Assembly: GCA_009741485.1 (NCBI GenBank)
Contig: CM019220.1
Location: forward strand, 24,890,646 to 24,954,645
Reading direction: 5' to 3'
From: Malurus cyaneus samueli
Taxonomy: Eukaryota > Chordata > Aves > Passeriformes > Maluridae
DNA: 64,000 nt
In this document: one piece after another, positions 51,601-60,800 of the stretch
Layout: each line of letters opens with the position of its first letter
How positions within the stretch are numbered: the first letter of the stretch is position 1
Program-made: the position numbers and the translations under genes
Notes under the pieces: generated by a model
The model's input: only the letters and a program-made list of their open reading frames with translations
Told to the model about the DNA's origin: nothing
Databases searched by the model: none

Positions 51601-54600
51601 CCACTGAAGTGAAGAAAGAACAAAGTTCAGTTTGTTCCAGCCTCTCTAAGAAATTGTTGTGTCAGCAAGATGGCAAACAGGAATTTCAACAACCTCAAGC
51701 AGAGCCAATACGTGTTCACAAACCCGTATTTTAACATAAAATGAGGAAAAACATCTGGTTTTATGGGCACAACATGACTGTATAGTGGAAGAGCACACTA
51801 CTATGAGGTCGTGGTTTGGACAAAAAATAGTCACCAAGCCTGCTATAAGCCTCCTGCTTGTCATTCCTGCCCCACAGCCATAATGCTCCACCCACTCAAC
51901 TGAGGCACCTCAGCTGTTTGTGGATATACACTTGAGCTGAAGATATTCTCATCTAGCAATTTCAAAACAAGCCCTTCAGTAACACTCCCTGTTTTCACTT
52001 GAAGCAAACTAGAAATCGCTTATGACAGGATTACAGCTTGACATTTTCAGTTCAAAGCAACAACCTGAGTTCATTTCTTTTCTTCTCACAACTATGTCAT
52101 TGGATATGGCTAAAATAAGGGCTAAAAACACCCTCCAGCTTTAGTTCAGTGGAATTACAACACTTCTACTCTGTACAGAAAATGCACGTATTTCCACAGA
52201 AACAAAAAACAAGAAATTCAAACAAAGATGTTTTTTGCAAGTTTCTTGGTAATACATAATTCATCTCACCATGCTGTCTGTACTTGTATGTAGCTACAAA
52301 ATCTACTGCAAGAAAGACAGTAGATTCTGTTCTAGACACATGATCAAATCCTTTTTCAGTAACTATTTTCAAAGAGCGTGGGAATTGAACTGTCCCCAAC
52401 TCTACCCCAAAATCACCAGTGTCAGTTAATCCTACAAGCAGGGAAACTTTGCTGCAACTCTGCAAATTGCATTTGTCTATGGGCCTAAACTGAGGATGCC
52501 ACAGGCACTGGAGATGAAAGGATGCTTTCATTTTTGATTATGTGTGATTTTCCTTCGTACATGACTTTCACAGGCTTGTTTTAGTTCAGTAAATTTGAAA
52601 CACAAAGCTAGTACATGAAAACAAATAACCTTTTTATCCCATTGTATCAGGAGTAACACTTCAAAAAGCATTTGGGGAAAAACTGCATATTGGCAAACCA
52701 AAATGTTGAAGAGGTTGACTTACTCTGCGTGAAAAGGTAGCACTTCTTCCTGAAAGAACTTCCTGGCACTCTCCCTGAAGATATCATGTTCTGATGAGAA
52801 GATCCTGCGAGTGCCTATATCAATCAAAGTTTTAGCAGAAGATGGTTCCAGGCGCTTTGTGCCATGCTGTTCTGTTTGCAGAGGACTAAAAAAAGACAAA
52901 TTAATGCATCTGTTAGGATGCATCCTATTTTCATAACCCATTTAAAAGGGAGGAAACACCCATGTCATTAAACATAGTTCACATCCCAACTCTGGCACAC
53001 CATTAGGTCTAAAGGATACCCACAATAAATACAAAGAATTAACATACACTGTATTCCACTGGCTGTTAATGGAGGTAAAGCAAGACTGGTTTGTCCTTAA
53101 CACTTCAAATAAATTAAAAACTGTATTAATAAACATATAGGTAAAAGAATAAAGTTACCCTAATGAAAACACGTGTAAAAATAAAATTATGGTATAACAA
53201 AAAAAAACCAACAAAACCAAAAAACAAACAAAACAACTGAAACAGTGATAAATGTCAGTAGTAGAAACCACACAAGGTTAAAAAAAGTTATAAAATAAGA
53301 AAGAAGGGTTTATAAAGCTTTTGTAGGGATTTGAAACATCAAGGATGATATACTACTTTAAGGCTGAAATGAAAATTCACTTCTTGTGCATTGGATTCTT
53401 TGACTTGCTTTTATTGTATTGCCATGAAACATCAGAAGTTTTAAGTACAAAGCTGAGTATATGGAAAAGGCACGCACTTTTCCTTTCTCAAACTATTTTG
53501 TTAATCTCTCAGTTCCTCAACACATCAGTTGTGTGTAGTCCTGCAGAACCCAGCTGAGCCTACACTTATTTACTCTGCTATAGAGACAAAAGTTGTCATT
53601 TACTACCACATGCAGTTACTCAGGCTCTGCCAGTGCAATAATCCCCCTGAAACACAGACTCTGTTTATTCCTAATAGTATTTGGAAAAAAATGTGATGCA
53701 GCAACTGGCTTGTTGAGTATTTTGTACCCTCAAAGCTAGGCACACAGTGACCCTTTCAAAAGGGTTGTTTTTTAAGCTGTTTAAAATTATGCGGAGCTTA
53801 TTTAAGCCCACCCTTTTGTTTAATTGTGGTTGACACCCCACATGTCACCCAAGGAAGGGCCTGGCTGTTCGACAGTCTTGGGAGAGACAACTCCAAGTCT
53901 GGGATGCTGTGATCCCACTCCTGCCCTTCCGCTCTCCCCGAGCCCGAAGAGCAATGCTGCTGCCACGGAGCAAGGCAATGGCCGGCCAAGGACGCGCCCG
54001 GCTGTCACCTGCTGTCACCAGGGACTCGCCGTTCCTGGAAGTGGAGCAAAGGTCGGCGACAGAACGAGGAATCATGCGCGGGCTCAAGGGCTGCTACTGC
54101 CTGCAGCCACCGGGCACGGCCGCAAATACACACATATACACACATATACATACATATACACACATACACACACATATACATACATATACACACATACACA
54201 CATACACACATAGACACACACATAGACATATACACACACCTCACACGCACATACAGCGCCTGTAACCCTCCCACCACACGTACACAGAGCACACGCATCC
54301 ACACTCTCCTAACACACACACAAGTGCGTATAGACACAAAGAATGAGTGCGCTTCCAGCACACAGAGCCCCATCAACCAGCACACAGAGCCCCATCAACC
54401 AGCACACAGAGCCCCATCAACCAGCACACACGTACCCTCACGCAGACATTGACCCCGATGTTGAAGGAACCGAGCTCAGGGCCCTCACCCACCCTGACGG
54501 GCCGGCGCTCCCCGGCCCAGCGCTGCCCACCGCGGCCAGCCCCCCTCACCTGGGCTGGGCGGAGAAGAGCCGAGGGCCGGCGGCGCGGAGCAAGGGGCGC

Positions 54601-54623
54601 AAGCGGAGCAGCTGTGCCGCCAT
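39537..54623 (-). CDS. ACADL: ACADL, long-chain specific acyl-CoA dehydrogenase, mitochondrial (complete, 11 exons)
   Basis: Spliced on the minus strand from 54623-54550, 52885-52724, 50293-50156, 49723-49559, 48652-48586, 47338-47174, 46531-46430, 44618-44505, 42356-42229, 41064-40978 and 39630-39537. The exons total 1296 nt, or 431 codons plus stop, in frame at every junction with GT-AG introns; human ACADL is 430 residues with 11 exons. The family is an FAD-dependent homotetramer of the mitochondrial matrix that makes trans-2-enoyl-CoA from long-chain acyl-CoA and passes electrons to ETF. Visible: an Arg/Leu-rich N-terminus typical of mitochondrial import; acyl-CoA dehydrogenase signature 1 ([13 protein letters not shown], residues 172-184); signature 2 around 386-405 ([20 protein letters not shown]). 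Glu292, first codon of exon 8, aligns with the LCAD catalytic base (human Glu291), and the MCAD-type C-terminal Glu is replaced by Gly413 (IYGGTNE). Every exon is recognisable by similarity to the human protein. Identification is near certain; exon edges are inferred from splice consensus and frame. Confidence 0.97.
40978..41064 (-). CDS. ACADL: ACADL exon 10
   Basis: Encodes [20 protein letters not shown] followed by YMWEYPIAK, which holds most of the second acyl-CoA dehydrogenase signature, used in FAD and subunit contacts. Acceptor ATTTAAG, donor AA|GTAAGT. 87 nt. Confidence 0.97.
42229..42356 (-). CDS. ACADL: ACADL exon 9
   Basis: Encodes [20 protein letters not shown] and then [22 protein letters not shown], part of the C-terminal helical bundle. 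The AG acceptor follows CCAAAACAAG, with only a short pyrimidine tract further upstream. Donor TG|GTATGT splits a Trp codon. The reading frame opens further upstream, but homology with human (HLQ|TVQHKL) fixes the start. Confidence 0.95.
44505..44618 (-). CDS. ACADL: ACADL exon 8 (catalytic Glu292)
   Basis: Encodes [15 protein letters not shown] through [15 protein letters not shown]. The first codon, GAA, is Glu292, equivalent to the LCAD/IVD-type catalytic base on helix G. RKAFGK is conserved across the family. The acceptor (TTTTGAAAG) has purines next to the AG. Donor CAG|GTGAGT. 114 nt. Confidence 0.96.
45540..46300 (+). mobile_element. Possible ERV solo LTR in ACADL intron 7
   Basis: A block unlike the surrounding intron: a GC-rich part (about 45720-45970) followed by a T/C-rich stretch (46015-46090) and an AT-rich tail with a CCAGTAAACTTG segment at about 46220, which could be an LTR poly(A) region followed by a T-rich downstream element. 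The order GC-rich, pyrimidine-rich, AT-rich suits an LTR. No target-site duplication or paired LTR was identified, so the edges are approximate. Confidence 0.35.
46430..46531 (-). CDS. ACADL: ACADL exon 7
   Basis: Encodes 34 whole codons, [19 protein letters not shown] through to YYLMAELPQ, matching the human segment that joins the beta domain to the C-terminal helical domain. Acceptor CCTCTTAG, donor CAG|GTAAAA. An old CR1 copy begins about 95 bases upstream of the acceptor. Confidence 0.97.
46625..47062 (-). mobile_element. CR1 LINE 3' end, old copy, in ACADL intron 6
   Basis: Read on the minus strand it matches the avian CR1 3' region in order: a GAGGAGTGGCTGAGGAAGTGGGG-type block, a segment like AAGGACACAAGTTACATTA, a GACAAGGCCTTCAGCTGA-like stretch, then GATGACTTCTAGAGGATC near the end. 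Diverged and without long ORF2 sequence, so a dead, truncated copy. It fills about two thirds of the 642-base intron and ends about 95 bases from the exon 7 acceptor. Recognised from memory of CR1 structure, not by search. Confidence 0.8.
47174..47338 (-). CDS. ACADL: ACADL exon 6
   Basis: Encodes 55 whole codons from [19 protein letters not shown] to [10 protein letters not shown], the beta domain. Acceptor CTTACAG, donor CAA|GTGAGT. Very close to human, which has FISNGSLSD where this protein has FITNGWMSD. Confidence 0.97.
48586..48652 (-). CDS. ACADL: ACADL exon 5
   Basis: Short 67-nt exon encoding [20 protein letters not shown] plus SK, the start of the beta-barrel middle domain. Acceptor ATTTTAG, donor AAG|GTAAGT; ends in phase 0. 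Confidence 0.97.
49559..49723 (-). CDS. ACADL: ACADL exon 4
   Basis: Encodes [18 protein letters not shown] and ends in the first acyl-CoA dehydrogenase signature ([11 protein letters not shown]), which contacts substrate and FAD. The signature is split by the intron at Ser180. Acceptor TTTTTCCAG, donor AG|GTAAGC. 165 nt. Confidence 0.97.
50156..50293 (-). CDS. ACADL: ACADL exon 3
   Basis: Encodes [20 protein letters not shown] and continues through [15 protein letters not shown] to AIVWEEQ, the conserved N-terminal alpha-helical domain of the family. Acceptor TTTTGCAG, donor CA|GTAAGT. 138 nt. Confidence 0.97.
51160..51326 (-). mobile_element. CR1 LINE 3' terminal fragment in ACADL intron 2
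   Basis: On the plus strand it reads AGAATCACAGAATCACAGAA then TGGTTTGGATTGGAAGGGAC, the reverse complement of the CR1 3' end with its 8-base terminal repeats. It continues to about GATGGGGCAGCC. About 165 bases, with a small internal disruption near 51250-51275 (repeated CTAAGAGCTTAGTTG). It looks younger than the copy at 46.6 kb. Confidence 0.88.
52724..52885 (-). CDS. ACADL: ACADL exon 2
   Basis: Encodes mature N-terminal sequence including [11 protein letters not shown] and [12 protein letters not shown], matching the start of the acyl-CoA dehydrogenase N-terminal helical domain. The acceptor is a T-run ending in TTAG and the donor is GA|GTAAGT; the exon is phase 2 at both ends. 162 nt. 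Confidence 0.96.
54121..54250. repeat. ACACATAT-type microsatellite in ACADL intron 1
   Basis: About 110-130 bases of alternating purine-pyrimidine DNA made of CACA and TATACATA blocks in higher-order repeats (CATATACATACATATACACA occurs more than once), about 300 bases downstream of the exon 1 donor. Spurious open frames on both strands derive from it. Confidence 0.95.
54355..54430. repeat. 22-base minisatellite, about 3.5 copies, ACADL intron 1
   Basis: Unit CCAGCACACAGAGCCCCATC plus AA at 54355-54376, 54377-54398 and 54399-54420, with a 10-base partial copy to 54430. The full copies are identical, which points to recent expansion. It lies 120 bases from the ACADL exon 1 donor. Confidence 0.97.
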
Positions 54624-54960
54624 CTTACGGGCCACAGCGGGACACGGCAGGACAGGGCGGCACCGCCGCTGCTGCCCCGTGAGTTATCCCGCCCCGCTAC
54701 GCTGTAAATCTCTTCCGGGCTGGAGGCGGGCGTATGGCGAAACAGCTATATAATCAATGGTTTTCTAAGGCAGCCTTGCAGTTATGTCACGGAGGGCGCG
54801 GGAGCAAAGGTGACAAGCGGCCCGAGAGGTTGTGCGCTAAGGGTGGCTCGTGTGATGGCAGCGGCGTGAGGCGCGACCCTCCGGCCATGGCTCCGTTCTC
54901 CCTCAGACCCTCAGGGAAGGGGCTGCCCCGGCATGGCGGGAGCCTGAGCTCCTCCCCTCA
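54480..54960 (-). promoter_or_regulatory. ACADL: ACADL CpG-island promoter region
   Basis: GC- and CpG-rich block spanning exon 1 and about 340 bases upstream. It contains an ETS/GABPA-type core (CTTCCGG, 54712-54718) and a GC box (CCCGCCCC, 54688-54695). No TATA box is placed upstream. The transcription start is inferred to lie a short way above the ATG at 54623. I did not see a convincing PPAR response element, though ACADL is a known PPAR-alpha target in mammals. Confidence 0.7.
54550..54623 (-). CDS. ACADL: ACADL exon 1 (start codon, mitochondrial presequence)
   Basis: ATG at 54623-54621 has A at -3 and G at +4. It encodes [20 protein letters not shown] followed by SAQP, an Arg/Leu/Ala-rich, acid-free stretch typical of a cleavable matrix-targeting peptide. 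The exon ends in phase 2 (AG) before a GTGAGG donor. It lies inside a CpG island. This part is poorly conserved in sequence against human, as presequences usually are, so the call rests on position, frame with exon 2 and presequence character. Confidence 0.9.
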
Positions 54961-55045
54961 GGGCTGCCCCTCCTTGGGCCTTCTCGCTATTTTGTCTTCG
55001 CGGGCCTGGTCCTCCTGGTGTCAGTGGGTTTTGATTTGCAGAGCG

Positions 55046-55252
55046 TTTTTTTTTTTTTTTTTTTGTTTGGTTTTTGGTTTTTTTTTTTTTTTTGTTTTTT
55101 TTTTTTTGTTGGTTTTTTTTTTGTTTTTTTTTTTTTTTTTGTTTGGTTTTGGGGGGTTTTTGGTTTTTTTTTTTGTTTTTTTCCCTTTTTGTGGTTTTTT
55201 TTTTGTTTGTTTTTTTTTGGTTTTTTTGTTTTTTTTTTTTGGTTTTTTTTTG
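55046..55252. repeat. T/G-only low-complexity tract
   Basis: 207 bases of T-runs broken by G, GG or GGGGGG, with a single CCC at about 55183 and no A at all. It lies about 420 bases upstream of the ACADL start codon. It explains the long Phe-rich open frames on the plus strand, which are not genes. Confidence 0.95.
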
Positions 55253-55330
55253 ATTCTGGTTCCCTAAAGTAGGCAGTTTATGATTATCCTGTGCAGGGGC
55301 TTTCCAAAGGATGGAGGTGTTGTTCTGAAT

Positions 55331-55423
55331 GTTACCACGTCACCGCGCCAATTCACACACACTGAGGAAAGGTATTACTATTTTTTTTATTCTAGTTTGC
55401 ACAAACTAGAATAACGTGGTAAC
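55331..55423. repeat. Nested inverted repeats
   Basis: Outer arms of 10 bases (GTTACCACGT at 55331-55340 and its reverse complement at 55414-55423) enclose a perfect 13-base palindromic pair (TTATTCTAGTTTG at 55387-55399 and its complement at 55402-55414) with a CA loop. Upstream of ACADL, just beyond the T/G tract. Confidence 0.9.
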
Positions 55424-56726
55424 CCATAAAAGTGTGACTCTCCATTCATCAAAGCTTTACATTATTTATAGCCTTTAATAGACAAAGGCATACCTTTTAT
55501 TACATAACGTCTTTATTAATTAGTACTCAACTCCTCATTTACTAGTTATATCTGTCAATTCTCATGCTAATTAGTTCTTATGTGCACTTCTTCCCTCCGT
55601 TTGAGTCTGAAGTCTGTTTTGAGTAGCTGGTTAATGAATCAGTGGTCACAATCTGCCAATGTCAGAATTACGTTTCCCCCAGTTACTGCAATGCTCATAA
55701 CTGTGCTGATTAACAACTAAAGAAAACCCAGCATTCAAAGTTTTACTCAGTTATTCACATGTTGGAGGGCTCGATATCAGAGCAGGCAACACTTCAAGGA
55801 AAAGCAAACCACTGGAGGTGGGGCGAAGGATAAAGATTTAATAGTCTGCTCCCAGTTCTTCATCCCTTTGGCTCCTGAGGTCACCCTGCTGCTTGGGGCA
55901 CAGTCTGACAGAGGATAGTCTCCCAAGTCTCCAGCTGTTTCGAGAGACTTTTGAGTTATAAATGGGCATCTTTCACCAAAAAAGGATCTCCTGTCAGCTT
56001 CTTTTACCAACTATACCCTTAGCTACAAGCTGATAGATATAACTAGATATGATATCTACATCTGATATCTAGAAAATACATCACACATAGCACTCAATAT
56101 CTTTGAAAGCCAACTATAATATGTATTTATAACACATCATAATTAATATGGGATTAAACTTACATACAGCTCCCATAATTGGGGTTTTGCATACTTTCCT
56201 TGCTACCTGTGTGGTGTTGTGAAACTCTCAGGAATTACCCTCTAGAGTCGTAAGATGACACAGAAAATTTAAGCAAAAAGGATGTTTTGACCCTTGATGT
56301 CTGTTGAGAAATAAAATAAATGCTGAAAAGGCTCAAAATGCAAAGCAGATCAGACCAGAAGATATATTTCAAAACCTCATCATTTAAAACTAATACTTTA
56401 TTGGGAATTAATTGTATAAAATCTGTTGAGAGAATGCCTGTGGTTTGGGTGTTTTTTTATATTGATCTATAGTCTGAAGCTGTTGTAATGTTTTTTAAGA
56501 TATATAAAAAATATTTTCAGCTGCTGTGTTCCTACACCCTAAGTCAGGAGATGGCACTACAGGAATAGCTATTCCTATGGATGGGCCTGTTTGAAAGCAG
56601 CAATGCCTCTCGACAGGGGACAGTGTTTTCAGTGCAACGCATTGACATTGCACAGAGATGTTTATCTGTACTTACAGACACAAGCACCTGCATTATAAGA
56701 CAAGTTCTAGCCTGGAAACTTGTACA

Positions 56727-56780
56727 GTTGTGGGTTTTTTTTTTGGTTTTTTTTTTTTGGTTTTTTGGGGTTTTTTTTTC
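56727..56780. repeat. Second T/G low-complexity tract
   Basis: About 50 bases of T-runs separated by GG and GGGG with no A, like the larger tract at 55.05 kb. Confidence 0.9.
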
Positions 56781-57777
56781 ATTTGGGAGTCTGTATCAGA
56801 GTAGGCAGTAAGGAACCATACAGGAGCAGTTGAGAGGGAAGTAAAAAGGAGATTGTTGGGAATTACTGAACTTGGATGTCTGTACGTAAAAGTTGGCTAT
56901 GCTTGTGAGGTCCCGTTGGGTACAGCCTCCTAGGAAGTGCCTTCCTTAACCTGTTGTAGGCTCCCAGATAAACCCAGTACCTTGGCATAGTTCTGTTAGC
57001 TAACAGGATGCTGACTGGAAGATTATGGGGCATTCCTGAGGATGCCAGGTCACCTCATTTAAAGTCTTGGCAGCTTTGTTGTAGCAAGAAAATCTGGCAG
57101 GACATATCCCATCACCTGTGCATAGAGTGAAGGGATAGCAGAGCTGAGAGATGGTAGATCTTGTCTTAAATCACAGAAAAGTAAACTTCATCCAGGTTTC
57201 AAGTATCAGTGTATGGGATCAGGAAATGCCATAAACAGAGAGTGGCAATCAGATTGACATTTGGAGCACCATTTTTTGGGGAAGAAGGGTGGCTACAAAA
57301 AATGAACATTAAGTACAATTTTTTTTTTTTTCTTTTTAATATACTTGCAGAAAACAGAGTAGAAGCGGAGTACAGAGCGCAAATACATTGTTGCTCCTTA
57401 GATACACTCTTTCCAGTTCAGGATAGTGCTTTTCTTGCAACGGCCATATGGGTCTTTACAGAGACAGCAGAGCCAGGGTTAAGTGGCAGAGCTGTACCCC
57501 TTCCTAGCCCTATCTGGTTCCCGCACCTCTGTTCCCCCTGGAGACACAGTCACAGGCTGAATCTCTAATTCTTATTTTCCGCCCTCTGCTATTAGAACTG
57601 TTGCCAGTATAATGTAAAGACACCAAGTCAGAGGGCTCCCCTGCAGTGTGTACAGCCCTGAGTTGAGGACTTTATCACATTTGGGCTTTGCTACAAATCG
57701 GTTTAGTTGAGCAGTCTCACACATTTATAGGGCTTTTTGGTTATTTCCAGTGTTAGTAAGTAATTGCTCAGCTGGAA

Positions 57778-57803
57778 AGAATCTCTCTTCAGTGAGAGAT
57801 TCT
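57778..57803. repeat. Perfect 10-base hairpin
   Basis: AGAATCTCTC, six-base loop, GAGAGATTCT; intergenic, upstream of ACADL. Confidence 0.9.
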
Positions 57804-60800
57804 TCAGTTCTCTTCAGTGTCTGCTTTGCTGTGAACAATGTCTAATTTGTTCACTACAGTGAGTGTAATTTAAAACATTATCTTGCTGAAAAAAATTGCA
57901 CATGGCCTTTCTAGATACAAATTTAGCAAATAAAAAAAAGTGTCCAAAGCCCTGTGGGTAAGACATGTTGAAATGAAAATCGGGTTGATTTTTGTCAAAC
58001 TTAATGTTCATCTGAGAAATACGTGTTCTACAGACATGAAGACTGTACAAGTATATTCAGGTTAGAACAACCATATAAAAGGAATTATCTGTTTTTAAGT
58101 TGAGACAATTTTTGCTGTCTTTCATTCCCACTGCGAAGTAAAATAGTTTTTAAAGGACTTGAGCAAACAAGTCTCATTGTATGCATTTTTTCTGTCAGAT
58201 AATTCACCTGCAACTTTCCATATGTATTCCTGAGCTGGGGTATCATCAGTCCTCTTACGTCTTTAGTAACATCTGTTGCTGTGGGTGTCCTCCAGGGATA
58301 GGCATGTTGGATTTTGTTTCGATAACAGAACTTAATGTGAAAAACTACCAGTTAATGCAGCACTTGGATGCAACTGTCCTAATTTTTCTCTTTACTGTCA
58401 TGTACTTACCTTTGAATAATGTTTGGTATCCAAGGTACAAGTCTTCTTGAATGATCATTCATTCTGAGGAGTTTCCCTGAGGGCTATTGCCACCATGTGT
58501 CCCAGCCCTGAGCGTGGTTTCTGACAGATGGCTGTCTCTGTGTCTGGATAATGGAAGCTCCTGTTCAAACAGCTGTGGTTACCTGTGTTCCTCTGTTTTC
58601 TCAAATGTGGTGGTGATACTGTCTGCAAAGCCGAGATGTAGGATCTGACCAGAGGTTTTGAAAACACAAAAAGGGACAGCACTGGCCCCTCTCACAAAGC
58701 ACTTTATTTCCCTTCTAGATTTTCAGTCTGTGGTGCAAAGAGGGAGTCCAATTGTTCATGTCCAGCATTTGTGATATGAATAGCCTAGAGGTTTGGTTTC
58801 TGAGTAGGTTATTTAAAGCTTATATGCTGCCTTTTTTCAAGAAATACAGTGCCAATTTAACATGTGTGCCCATCAGGGGACCTCCATGTTCTTTATCCAA
58901 CTTTTTTTATGTTGGCATTATATTGCAGGGAGAGCTGGAATAAGATGCAGAGCTCTCAGCTTACTGCTCCTTTGATACGTGACTCTGCTTAGTGTGCCTT
59001 TGCATGGGGTCACACAGTGTCAGTCATGTGGATGTGACAGAGAGAGACAAGCAGCAGCTGATGGTCATGTCTTCAAGTGGGCATGGGTCCCTGGTAACCC
59101 CCTCTCATTCCTCATCCTGGCAGAGCACTGCAACTGTGCTCTCACTCTCAAACCACATGTAGGCACACAGCTGCCAGGAAAGCCATCTCCTTCAGCCAAT
59201 GCCTAGGAGCACCAGAGAGATTCCACAGTCCTCCAAGGCCTGTGTGTGAGGTCCAGCATTAACTGGGAATCAGCAGAAAGAGGCAGGTGGGAGTCTCATG
59301 AGCTGAGAATGTGACTTGACAGGTCTGAAGGTGAGGGTGGCAGATGATATCTCACCATGGCACGGATTTTGTTTTCCCTGGGTTTTCCAACATGAAATGT
59401 CAAAGTAACATGCTGGAAAAGCCAATCTAGGATGGCCCGAAGCATGTGCAGGCATGTCTTTGTCTGTTAGATAGTTGTCAGCTGTTTCCAGCATGCAGCA
59501 GTGCCAATTTGGAGCTTGACCATACACGTTGCTCAGTAATTTTTTTCAAAATCGTTTCTACCAAAGTTCAAAAAGAGCAGCAGTTTCAGGGAGCACTTTC
59601 AGTGAAGATAGAAGTTACAGACTGAAGTCCTGGTTTCCTCTGTGGTAGAATTTTTAAGTCTGATAACAAAGAAGGAAGCTTAAGCTACTCAGGTATTCAC
59701 GAGTCTTCATTCACTTTAGCATATTCCTAGGTTTCCTAATCCTAAATTCTGTAGTTTTTCTGCTCTTTTAACACTTTTTTTTTTCCAAATGTGCAGAATA
59801 CATATGTATCATTTTATGTATGAGTAGCTGGGGTTTGGATACAGTAGCTCTAAGGAGCTACTCTATTTCCTTCAAGGTCTTAGGTTGAAGTACAGCTTAA
59901 GTCAGCCATTACCTAAAAACATTCCCACCAGTTCAGAGTTCATGGTGTGAAAGGAAATTGAGAGGTGTGTGTTTAAGCTCATGGTATGGGCTCATTCTCA
60001 TGTTTTGTAATAATTGTGTTAGGTACTGAGACCAATAGCTATTTATCAGCTGTGGTTGGACCTGTTAGTCCAGGCAAATAGAAAAGCATGTTTTCTTATC
60101 CCCCATTTATTAAGGGGTTGAGAGAGAATTTGTCTGTGTCTAAGAAAGAAGCACCAAATTTGGCAGGAATAACATGATGGCAGCTACTACCAAACTGTGT
60201 AAATTAATGTAATGGGTTTAATCGGAGGGAAGAAGGATTTCTTTACCACGTGCTTTGCTGCTTTTAAGAACATGAATTCGGCAAGCACTACCCTTGCCCA
60301 GGGATAGTGTTGAGCTCAGAGAATATAGGAAGGCATGCTGGGATGGCTATATTCCTATTCTGGTGATTACCAAGGCTCCTTTGTGACTGTGGAGCTCTAC
60401 TCAGCTTGCATAGATACTGGCCTGCCTCCCTTGCATTCCCTGTTTCACAGCCTTAGCAGACTTGCTAAGAAGGTAAACAGTCCTGCTCTTCTGAAAATGT
60501 GTTCTTGCTGTGTGGCCTTCATACCATATGCATGTTCAATTAGGTGCTGGGTTTTATTCTTGTTCACCATCAGGGACAGCAAGAGGTGCAGTAAGGGCAT
60601 CAACATTTGCTCTGAGGATCCGGTACGGTCCTGAATGACAAGGGATAGACTAGAAGAAACCTTGTAAGTTAAGCAAAGGCAGAAGTGTTTTATTTGTTGT
60701 CTTCTAAAAACCAGCTTAGATTTTCAAATAGATAAGAGTGCTACAGATGAGAAACTCTGCATGGAAACCACTTTTTAAACTAATGAGGCAGTTAATAAGC

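Larger units (their letters stand above)
39631..52723 (-). other. ACADL: ACADL introns 2-10, non-coding content
   Basis: Introns: 39631-40977, 41065-42228, 42357-44504, 44619-46429, 46532-47173, 47339-48585, 48653-49558, 49724-50155 and 50294-52723. Apart from the CR1 copies (46.6-47.1 and 51.2 kb) and the possible LTR (45.5-46.3 kb) they are AT-rich with poly(A) runs (for example about 43028-43046) and no other feature I can support. Confidence 0.75.
52886..54549 (-). other. ACADL: ACADL intron 1
   Basis: The 3' half is AT-rich, with an A/C-rich run at about 53199-53240. The 5' half, from about 53.83 kb, is GC-rich CpG-island shore containing the microsatellite and the 22-base minisatellite. 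Open frames of 110-136 codons there follow from the repeats and GC content. Confidence 0.75.

Noticed and set aside
53824..54385. Open frames of 110-136 codons in ACADL intron 1
   Set aside because: They are translations of the AC/AT microsatellite (His/Thr/Tyr or Cys/Val/Tyr repeats) and the 22-base minisatellite.
54734..55267. Long plus-strand open frame (177 codons) upstream of ACADL
   Set aside because: Its second half is Phe/Leu/Val-rich translation of the T/G low-complexity tract; the first half is CpG-island sequence with no known domain.
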